From positions 1 through 7,505 of the forward strand of contig CALVJU010000046.1 in NCBI GenBank assembly GCA_944332375.1: a stretch of DNA of 7,505 nucleotides, in the 5' to 3' direction. Each line of letters begins with the position of its first letter. The first letter of the stretch is position 1. Shown here in pieces: positions 1 through 4,143 of the stretch. This stretch comes from an uncultured Bacilli bacterium (GTDB lineage: Bacteria; Bacillota_I; Bacilli_A; RF39; UBA660). The notes below the pieces were generated by a model. That model worked only from the letters and a program-made list of their open reading frames with translations. It made no database searches and was not told the DNA's origin. Position numbers and translations under genes: made by a program.

Positions 1-228
1 CATAATCTTTTTCGTATTTGTTAAATTTTCAGCATTATTCATGCCAAATAATTTGTAATCATCAACGTCATGGAGTAATGCTATCAAAGAAACAATATCT
101 TTATTAGCATTTTCTTTTTCTGCAAATTTTAAAGATAGTTCTAAAACTCTATTTATATGATCCATTCCATGCCCAGAATTATCTTTATTTAATAATTCAC
201 TTACTTGTTTTTTTACTTTTTCTATCAT
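1..228 (-). CDS. HD-domain phosphohydrolase (YpgQ/YedJ-like), N-terminal part
   Basis: The first 76 residues are present; the rest lies beyond the left edge. Two clustered histidines occur in GHGMDHINRV (H20, H24) and are followed by the HD pair in LLHDVDD (H53, D54), the usual metal-binding pattern of HD-superfamily phosphohydrolases. The spacing and the G-H-x-x-x-H-I-x-R-V pattern resemble the YpgQ/YedJ subgroup, whose members are cytosolic and hydrolyse nucleotides or other phosphate esters; the substrate here cannot be read. The ATG at 226-228 has an AGAGGT ribosome site just upstream, and an extended -10 lies about 50 bases upstream, so the gene is probably transcribed separately from the rloAB-like operon behind it. 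It points the same way as rloAB, and I see nothing that ties it functionally to defence. The fold assignment is firm and the cellular role unknown. Confidence 0.85.
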   Translation of the reverse strand, partial: MIEKVKKQVSELLNKDNSGHGMDHINRVLELSLKFAEKENANKDIVSLIALLHDVDDYKLFGMNNAENLTNTKKIM

Positions 229-279
229 TATTTAACCTCTTTTATTTTATCATTGATATTAATAATAAAATCCATAATC

Positions 280-288
280 ATTATAACA
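280..288 (-). promoter_or_regulatory. Extended -10 promoter for the HD-domain gene
   Basis: On the minus strand this reads TGTTATAAT, a perfect TATAAT with the extended TG element. No good -35 box is visible at 16-18 bases. The start of transcription would fall near 274, leaving a leader of about 45 nt before the ATG at 228. The same TGTTATAAT sequence is used upstream of rarA at the other end of the window. Confidence 0.5.
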
Positions 289-320
289 TAACTTTCTATA
301 TTTAATATTAAAATAATCAA

Positions 321-346
321 AAAAAAATCTACGTAATTATTTTTTT
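321..346 (-). terminator. Weak A/T-only hairpin at the end of the rloAB-like operon
   Basis: AAAAAAAT (321-328) can pair with ATTTTTTT (339-346) around a 10-base loop. On the minus strand the stem ends in a run of T directly after the rloB stop codon, which it overlaps. There is no G-C pair in the stem, so the hairpin is weak. It is the only terminator candidate between this operon and the HD gene. Confidence 0.35.
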
Positions 347-986
347 AATCTAAATACTCTTTTAATTCATTTACAATTTTGTAAACTTTGCTCATAGGAT
401 TTCTTTCTGATGCTTGTCCATCTTTATTCAGGTTCTCCATATATTCACAATTTCTTATTGCATGATGTATATTTCCATCTTTTGTTACTTTTTCAAAAAT
501 ATGATTATCATTTTTATTATATTCTCCTAATCCATTCTTTTGGAATTCTTTGCTAAGCTCTTCCAGAATATTATCTTTAGAAATATATCTGTCTATTCTC
601 TTTAAATGGGCTAACAACCATACTTCAAAATTTGGATTAGACCAGCATACCTGATATTCACAATTTTCGATTGCTGTATTAAACTGTTCATCACTGTAGT
701 CATCCTTATCAAAAACTACCCAGACTTTTCCATAGAATTTGCACGAATAATTAACATATTTCTGGGTGTATTTTACTAAATCAGTTGTATTCCTTCCAGT
801 TCCTTTCACTTCGATACTAGGTATTAGAATGTCTACCTTATTTCCATATTTCTCGTTTATCTTTTTCTTTAATCCATTAAAGTAATTAGGCTCTGTTTTT
901 TTTCCTTCACACACAATTAAGTAATTGGCTGGTGCTAACCTTTTACTTTTTAATCTATCTTTCCTTGAAACACTACTATTTCTCAT
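345..986 (-). CDS. rloB: RloB-like Toprim-type protein (AbiL-like second component)
   Basis: This 213-residue protein belongs to the RloB family, whose members are paired with RloA-type ATPases and have a predicted Toprim-like nuclease core. Visible motifs are VCEGKKTEPNYF (residues 25-36, Toprim glutamate E27), VFDKDD (91-96, the D-x-D element), the family signature SNPNFEVWLLAH (116-127) and a C-terminal NPMSKVYKIV (196-205). In Lactococcus the equivalent pair (AbiLi/AbiLii) gives abortive infection against phage. I chose the ATG at 984-986. An in-frame TTG at 996-998 would add four residues but has no usable ribosome site. The ATG overlaps the end of the ATPase gene by 11 bases, which suggests translational coupling. 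Family assignment is strong; nuclease activity and phage defence are inferred from the family. Confidence 0.9.
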   Translation of the reverse strand: MRNSSVSRKDRLKSKRLAPANYLIVCEGKKTEPNYFNGLKKKINEKYGNKVDILIPSIEVKGTGRNTTDLVKYTQKYVNYSCKFYGKVWVVFDKDDYSDEQFNTAIENCEYQVCWSNPNFEVWLLAHLKRIDRYISKDNILEELSKEFQKNGLGEYNKNDNHIFEKVTKDGNIHHAIRNCEYMENLNKDGQASERNPMSKVYKIVNELKEYLD

Positions 987-2214
987 TGTTGATATCAAAT
1001 TCTTTTAATACCGGAATAGCACCATATCTTCCAGTTAAGTAATCTTTGTTATATGTTGCGTCATTTCTAACTTTTTTACCAGTTTTATTATTTTCTTCTT
1101 CCTCTAATATATAATCTGAAAGCGCATACATTTCCGAAACTCCGTCTCTATTTTTTTCAGTAAACCAGATCTCGTCTCTTCTGAATGTGTCTTTATTCAA
1201 GTTTACCGTATCATGAGTAGAATAGATTAATTGTCCATTCCCTATATTTGTTTCACTATTATGAAATAAATTGATAATATATCTTGTTAATAATGGATGT
1301 AATTTCGCATCCAGTTCATCAATAAAGAGTACCATTCCATTTCTTAGTGCATCCATAAAAAAGTCAAATAAGTGAAACATCTTCCTTGTTCCATTCGATT
1401 CTAGTTCTAAAGGTAAGGCTTTTAACTCATTGTTTTCTCCTCTATGAATTAATTCGACTTTTACTATGTTATTATTATCTTGTATTTTTTCTATCGAATA
1501 TGGAGTAGTTTTTATACCTTCTATTCCTGGATCAAAAGTTTTAATAAATTTTAACAATTCTTTTTTATATTTATTATCACTTAATATTTTTAATGAAATT
1601 CTAGTATTGATAAAATCTTCAAAACGTGGATTTCCTAAGTCTAAATAATTTGCATTCACAAACCAATCATATACATGGTTGAAATCTTCCTGATCTTTAT
1701 CAATTTTACTATAAATATTTAAAAATAAAGTTCTTTCATCAATATTTACTATTTTTGATATTTTATTTGCTTTCATATCAATATTATTTTCTTCTCTTTC
1801 AAAAATAGGATAAAATTTATTTATTTTTTTTACATATAGCCATTCTGAAAGAATATGATCTTTCAACACATCGAAGCCATATTTATATATTTTATTATTT
1901 TTCGCTAATATTTCAACTTCCATGCTAATGGGTTCGTTATTAATCATAAAGCTATATATATTGTCTTCATCAATTGCAGAACTCTTTTTAGAGTCATCAC
2001 TTACCAATATCCTTTTCTTCATATATTCAAAAGCTTGTAAGACATTTGTTTTTCCACTGGCGTTTGCACCATAGATTGCTGCCACTTTTAAAAGATGAAT
2101 TTGATCTGTTTTTACAAGATTATAATCATGTTCTTTTAATGAAGTTGCCTCCATATCTAATACAGTTTCGTTTTTAAATGATTTAAAATTTTTAAAACTA
2201 AATCTAATTAACAT
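976..2214 (-). CDS. rloA: RloA-like AAA/ABC-type ATPase (AbiL-like first component)
   Basis: This 412-residue ATPase is of the AAA_15/AAA_21 (OLD/SMC-like) type. It has an N-terminal FSFKNFKSFKNE strand region, Walker A GANASGKT (49-56), an ABC-signature-like LESNGTRKMF (271-280), Walker B VLFIDELDAKLHP (295-307, D299 and E300) and a switch histidine in YSTHD (H334). The DEIWFTEKN (347-355) and YLTGRYGAIP (392-401) segments are typical of RloA-type partners of RloB. The length fits the family. The ATPase is expected to sense or load on a target and control the RloB effector encoded directly downstream in an overlapping frame. The start is well supported: ATG at 2212-2214 with AAGGAGG nine bases upstream and a clean promoter behind it. 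The gene is very AT-rich compared with the core genes on the right, in keeping with an acquired defence module. Confidence 0.92.
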   Translation of the reverse strand: MLIRFSFKNFKSFKNETVLDMEATSLKEHDYNLVKTDQIHLLKVAAIYGANASGKTNVLQAFEYMKKRILVSDDSKKSSAIDEDNIYSFMINNEPISMEVEILAKNNKIYKYGFDVLKDHILSEWLYVKKINKFYPIFEREENNIDMKANKISKIVNIDERTLFLNIYSKIDKDQEDFNHVYDWFVNANYLDLGNPRFEDFINTRISLKILSDNKYKKELLKFIKTFDPGIEGIKTTPYSIEKIQDNNNIVKVELIHRGENNELKALPLELESNGTRKMFHLFDFFMDALRNGMVLFIDELDAKLHPLLTRYIINLFHNSETNIGNGQLIYSTHDTVNLNKDTFRRDEIWFTEKNRDGVSEMYALSDYILEEEENNKTGKKVRNDATYNKDYLTGRYGAIPVLKEFDINNEK

Positions 2215-2239
2215 CTTTTCTCCCCTCCTTGTATACTAT

Positions 2240-2268
2240 ATTATATGCGTTTTCTCGAAAAATATCAA
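2240..2268 (-). promoter_or_regulatory. Promoter of the rloAB-like operon
   Basis: On the minus strand a TTGATA -35 box (2263-2268) is separated by exactly 17 bases from a consensus TATAAT -10 box (2240-2245). Transcription would begin near 2233, giving a short leader that carries the AAGGAGG site. The -35 box lies inside a palindrome (2258-2275), listed separately as a candidate operator. Confidence 0.8.
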
Positions 2269-2278
2269 TATTTTTGAG
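2254..2278. promoter_or_regulatory. Palindrome over the rloA -35 box, candidate operator
   Basis: AAAAATAT-CA-ATATTTTT (2258-2275) is a perfect inverted repeat, flanked by CTC (2254-2256) and GAG (2276-2278), which extend the symmetry with one unpaired G. The two-base centre makes a hairpin unlikely, so a dimeric repressor site is the better reading. No transcription regulator gene is present in the window, and AT-rich sequence gives such palindromes by chance fairly often. Confidence 0.35.
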
Positions 2279-2397
2279 ATTATTTCTCAAATAAACGTTC
2301 TTTTTGCAAAGTTGTGTTAAACATAATAACTGATAAATAACAATGAGGTATAATTATATTAGCAAACAAAAGATAAAGAAAGGATATTTTTATATAG

Positions 2398-2403
2398 TAT
2401 ATT
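2398..2403 (+). promoter_or_regulatory. -10-like box before the solo antitoxin unit
   Basis: TATATT here lies in a context, ATAGTATATTA, that is shared with the -10 regions of the array promoter (2624-2629) and the toxin promoter (2852-2857). Unlike those two, it has no recognisable TTGACT at the expected place; 2375-2380 reads AAAGAA. It is therefore a promoter that has lost its -35 box, or a weak one. Confidence 0.35.
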
Positions 2404-2412
2404 ATATATGAA

Positions 2413-2463
2413 AATGTTAGTCGCTTCCGGGTGGCTAGCGAGTAATAAATAATCCCGGTCGAA
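2413..2463 (+). repeat. Diverged 51-nt pseudoknot repeat unit
   Basis: This unit aligns with the two 49-nt array units along its whole length. It differs by a two-base insertion at the end of the loop (GGCTA against GGT) and several substitutions. The conserved core GCGAGTAATAAAT and the CCGGTCGA end are shared. The A-T pair of the array pseudoknot stem (2680/2701) is replaced here by a G-C pair (2431/2454). Confidence 0.8.
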
Positions 2464-2471
2464 AATATTTT

Positions 2472-2504
2472 GAAAACTATGTTAATATAATGGAGTTTTC
2501 TTTT
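2472..2504 (+). terminator. Terminator of the solo antitoxin module
   Basis: GAAAACT (2472-2478) pairs with AGTTTTC (2494-2500). After an A-G mismatch the stem can continue with four further pairs, two of them wobble, around a small AATAT loop. TTTTGTT follows. The outer stem is identical to that of the array terminator at 2768, while the inner part has diverged. Confidence 0.55.
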
Positions 2505-2600
2505 GTTATATTCTTTCATCTACAATACTTATAAAATGAAAAGATATTGCCATAATAATAAATATGAGGTTTTGTCATGAAACTGTTTTGTTACAAAATA
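2505..2600. other. Intergenic spacer without recognised features
   Basis: About 95 bases separate the solo module from the array promoter. I find only very short open frames without ribosome sites (for example 19 codons from 2564). The final bases, TTACAAAATATTGACTT, resemble TTACATATTGACTT in front of the toxin promoter at 2821, so the right end of this spacer belongs to the duplicated promoter segment. Confidence 0.5.
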
Positions 2601-2629
2601 TTGACTTTTTGCATAAAATATAGTATATT
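2601..2629 (+). promoter_or_regulatory. Promoter of the antitoxin RNA array
   Basis: TTGACT (2601-2606), 17 bases, then TATATT (2624-2629). Transcription would begin near 2636, about 26 bases before the first repeat unit. A 13-base palindrome, AATATA-G-TATATT (2617-2629), covers the -10 box. Type III antitoxin RNAs need strong constitutive transcription, and this is one of the best -35/-10 pairs in the window. Confidence 0.75.
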
Positions 2630-2634
2630 AAAAA

Positions 2635-2652
2635 TGCATTTGAAAAAGTGCA
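2635..2652 (+). other. GAAA-tetraloop hairpin at the 5' end of the array RNA
   Basis: TGCATTT (2635-2641) pairs with AAGTGCA (2646-2652), including one G-T wobble, around the stable tetraloop GAAA (2642-2645). It sits right at the predicted transcription start, where it could protect the precursor RNA. The solo module lacks this segment. Confidence 0.45.
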
Positions 2653-2661
2653 AAACATGTA

Positions 2662-2710
2662 AATGTTTCTCGCTCCCGGATGGTGCGAGTAATAAATTAT
2701 TCCGGTCGAC
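2662..2710 (+). repeat. Antitoxin repeat unit 1 (49 nt)
   Basis: First array unit. Stem 1 is CTCGC (2669-2673) with GCGAG (2685-2689). Stem 2 is CCGGA (2676-2680) with TCCGG (2701-2705). The A-rich linker TAATAAATTAT (2690-2700) crosses stem 1. It differs from unit 2 only in the last bases (TCGAC against TTGAA). Confidence 0.9.
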
Positions 2711-2759
2711 AATGTTTCTCGCTCCCGGATGGTGCGAGTAATAAATTATTCCGGTTGAA
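2711..2759 (+). repeat. Antitoxin repeat unit 2 (49 nt)
   Basis: Second array unit, identical to unit 1 through the whole pseudoknot and joined to it without spacer. It is followed by AATATTTT, the truncated start of a third unit, which runs into the terminator stem. The same junction follows the solo unit at 2464. Confidence 0.9.
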
Positions 2760-2767
2760 AATATTTT

Positions 2768-2800
2768 GAAAACTTTATCATTTTTTGATAAAGTTTTCTT
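2768..2800 (+). terminator. Array terminator, probably leaky
   Basis: GAAAACTTTATC (2768-2779) pairs perfectly with GATAAAGTTTTC (2787-2798), and A2780-T2786 adds a thirteenth pair around a T5 loop. Only two T residues follow before an A, then TGTTT, so the T-tract is poor. In type III systems a leaky terminator between antitoxin array and toxin gene sets the RNA excess over toxin mRNA, and this hairpin is in that place. Confidence 0.75.
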
Positions 2801-2827
2801 ATGTTTAAATAATATTATTTTTACATA

Positions 2828-2857
2828 TTGACTTCCTAATAGTAAACATAGTATATT
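2828..2857 (+). promoter_or_regulatory. Candidate separate promoter for the toxin gene
   Basis: TTGACT (2828-2833), 18 bases, then TATATT (2852-2857). It resembles the array promoter both at the -35 (ATTGACTT) and around the -10 (ATAGTATATTA), which points to segment duplication. It would give toxin mRNA a leader of about 70 nt, independent of read-through from the array. Whether it is active is not known. Confidence 0.55.
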
Positions 2858-2932
2858 AAGATTATGATTCAAAACGGGAATAACGTAGACAATTGGTTGT
2901 AAAAATTAAAAGCTTAGAAGGGAGTCGATCGG

Positions 2933-3418
2933 ATGAAAGTACAAACAGGTTATCTGTATCATATAAAAAACGAATTTTTTGACATAGTTGATGATGATAG
3001 TCTTATGACAAATCATGAACGTGGGAAAAAAAGACCTACTTATTTCACAATTAAAGATGAAGAAATTTTATGGTTTATTCCTTTGAGTAGTAAAATTGAT
3101 AAATATAAGAAATTAGTAAAAAAGAAAGAAGAAAAATATGGTGTTTGCAACTCTATCTTGATCAGAACGGTGCTTGGAAATGAGTGTGCAATACTAATTC
3201 AAAATGCTTTTCCTACATTGGAAAAATATATTGATCATATCCATGTTGTGGATGGAAAGCCTGTAAAAGTAATCGATTCTATCTGTGATGAAATTTTAGA
3301 AAATTTTAAATATTTGTTAAAATTAAAAAAGAAAGGAATTAATCTTTTCTTTTCAGACATTGACAAGATCAAACAACAAATGGAAGAAGAATTAGAAAAA
3401 AGCCAGAAGGACAATTAA
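2933..3418 (+). CDS. cptN: Type III toxin-antitoxin endoribonuclease toxin, CptIN family
   Basis: This 161-residue protein matches the CptN/ToxN/AbiQ toxin family in length, motifs and context. Family-like segments are TGYLYHIKNEFFD (5-17), the NHERGKKRPTYF stretch (27-38) typical of CptN, the core WFIPLSSKIDKYK (47-59), which aligns with the ToxN strand carrying its active-site serine and lysine (PLTSPK), and LIQNAFPTLEKYIDHIHV (88-105). The C-terminus is a charged helix (143-158). The family are RNases with a Kid/MazF-like fold that cleave cellular RNA and process their own repeat RNA. The ATG at 2933 has an AGAAGGGAG ribosome site eight bases away. The gene lies 133 bases downstream of the antitoxin array terminator, as expected. 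Such systems often act by abortive infection, which fits the head-to-head AbiL-like operon. Catalytic residues are inferred by eye alignment. Confidence 0.92.
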   Translation: MKVQTGYLYHIKNEFFDIVDDDSLMTNHERGKKRPTYFTIKDEEILWFIPLSSKIDKYKKLVKKKEEKYGVCNSILIRTVLGNECAILIQNAFPTLEKYIDHIHVVDGKPVKVIDSICDEILENFKYLLKLKKKGINLFFSDIDKIKQQMEEELEKSQKDN

Positions 3419-3437
3419 TCTGTTCTACTGGCTTTTT
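3397..3437. terminator. Bidirectional terminator between cptN and alkD
   Basis: AAAAAGCCAG (3397-3406) pairs with CTGGCTTTTT (3428-3437). After an A-A mismatch, AGGACA (3408-3413) pairs with TGTTCT (3421-3426), including one wobble. T-runs follow on both strands. The left arm lies inside the last codons of the toxin gene (stop at 3416-3418), and the hairpin also ends the convergent xerD-deoB-alkD operon. Confidence 0.9.
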
Positions 3438-3459
3438 AAGAGATTAAACTTCTACTTAT

Positions 3460-4143
3460 TTATTTTCTTAACTTCTTCAATCGTTCTTTTGTCTCTTTGG
3501 AAATCCTTCTCGAATCACAAATTTTAGAAATTGCTTTATTATGTACCCACGTAGAAATTTTCGCCTGTTTGAAAAACTGTTCTGTTTTTTCCGGATATTT
3601 GATATAACAAATAGAGATTAACCAACTATGGGCCATAGAGACATAATATTCATCTAAATATTGATGATTGCAAAGTTCTAAAACGCGGTCAATATAGATA
3701 TCGTTGATATAATAATCTAATAATAAAACAAGACCAAAACGAATCGTATAAGTTTCTTTTTGCTTTAAGCAAGATAAGATAAATTGATATCCTTCTTCTG
3801 GATATTTTTTAATTTGTTTTAAATGGGCACAAGTACTATCTGTGACTGCCCAATTATCTAAGTATGGAAAGAATTGCCATAGATATTGTTCCAATGTATT
3901 CCAGTCTGTTTTTAAGAAACAAAGGGAATATCCATATAGAAACAATTTCTCATACGTATCCATTTTGACATGAGTAAACCAAATTGGATCGATACTAGAT
4001 AGCTCTTTCGCATACTGTTTTAAAATTGGTAAACGAATTCCTACCATAGGATACTTAGAAGATACGGTTTTTTGATTAAATAAAAGATAGTTCTCATCTT
4101 TATTTTCTTGTAAAAAAGTATTAATTTCTTGTTGTAATTTCAT
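3460..4143 (-). CDS. AlkD-family DNA alkylation repair glycosylase
   Basis: This 227-residue, all-helical protein belongs to the HEAT-like-repeat AlkD/AlkC family, which removes positively charged alkylated bases such as N7- and N3-alkyl purines from DNA. VGIRLPILKQYAK (34-46), DNWAVTD (96-102), RFGLVLLLDYYI (135-146), YYVSMAHSWLISI (166-178) and the C-terminal NKAISKICDSRRI (202-214) are typical of the family in Bacillota. W98, D102 and R135 correspond to the W109, D113 and R148 catalytic-pocket residues of Bacillus cereus AlkD. Length is normal. It is the last gene of the xerD operon, overlapping deoB by 23 bases. An AGGAGAG-type site lies upstream of its ATG inside deoB, suggesting coupled translation. 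Nothing suggests it is broken. Confidence 0.9.
   Translation of the reverse strand: MKLQQEINTFLQENKDENYLLFNQKTVSSKYPMVGIRLPILKQYAKELSSIDPIWFTHVKMDTYEKLFLYGYSLCFLKTDWNTLEQYLWQFFPYLDNWAVTDSTCAHLKQIKKYPEEGYQFILSCLKQKETYTIRFGLVLLLDYYINDIYIDRVLELCNHQYLDEYYVSMAHSWLISICYIKYPEKTEQFFKQAKISTWVHNKAISKICDSRRISKETKERLKKLRK

Larger units (their letters stand above)
2410..2504 (+). ncRNA. Solo CptI-like antitoxin RNA module, diverged copy
   Basis: This stretch holds one 51-nt pseudoknot unit (2413-2463), then the same AATATTTT junction and GAAAACT/AGTTTTC hairpin that end the two-unit array downstream. TCGCT (2421-2425) pairs with AGCGA (2437-2441) around an 11-base loop. CCGGG in that loop (2427-2431) pairs with CCCGG downstream (2454-2458), giving an H-type pseudoknot. 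The fold is kept although the sequence differs from the array units, including a compensatory change. It may be a second antitoxin RNA with its own specificity, or a decaying copy. The 5' end is a guess from the -10-like box. Confidence 0.6.
2636..2800 (+). ncRNA. cptI: CptI-type antitoxin RNA precursor (two-unit array)
   Basis: This is the RNA antitoxin of a type III toxin-antitoxin system. A promoter, a leader hairpin, two tandem 49-nt units (2662-2710, 2711-2759), the first bases of a third unit (AATATTTT, 2760-2767) and a terminator hairpin lie in that order directly upstream of a CptN/ToxN-family toxin gene. In this class the toxin cuts the precursor into single repeats, and each folded repeat then binds and inhibits toxin in a closed assembly. 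Each unit can form an H-type pseudoknot: CTCGC/GCGAG stem with 11-base loop, and CCGGA in the loop pairing with TCCGG downstream. Two-and-a-bit units of close to 50 nt fit what is known of CptI arrays. Exact cleavage positions cannot be read; the A-rich unit junction is the likely place. Confidence 0.85.

Noticed and set aside
1466..1648. Open frame of 60 codons on the plus strand
   Set aside because: It lies entirely antisense inside the well-supported RloA-like ATPase gene.
2344..2412. A 22-codon frame whose KIKKGYFYI segment resembles the N-terminus of CptN toxins
   Set aside because: It could be a fragment of an older toxin gene, but the similarity is short, in low-complexity AT-rich sequence, and overlaps the -10-like region. 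It is too little to call a pseudogene.
2280..2519. Open frame of 79 codons on the minus strand
   Set aside because: It is antisense to the solo antitoxin RNA and overlaps the rloA promoter side. It has no ribosome site, and it shares a peptide stretch with the frame at 2591-2872 only because both cross copies of the RNA repeat module.
2413..2759. CRISPR array
   Set aside because: The units are directly joined without spacers, there are only two plus one diverged copy, and no cas genes are present. The paired pseudoknot stems and adjoining toxin fit a type III antitoxin.
2830..2858. Possible XerCD dif site starting with ACTTCCTA
   Set aside because: The first eight bases match the left arm of the Bacillus dif site, but the centre and right arm do not, and the segment is explained as the toxin promoter.
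2591..2872. Open frame of 93 codons on the minus strand
   Set aside because: It runs antisense through the array promoter, repeats, terminator and toxin promoter. The repeat, promoter and terminator signals explain this sequence better, and the frame has no ribosome site or family resemblance.
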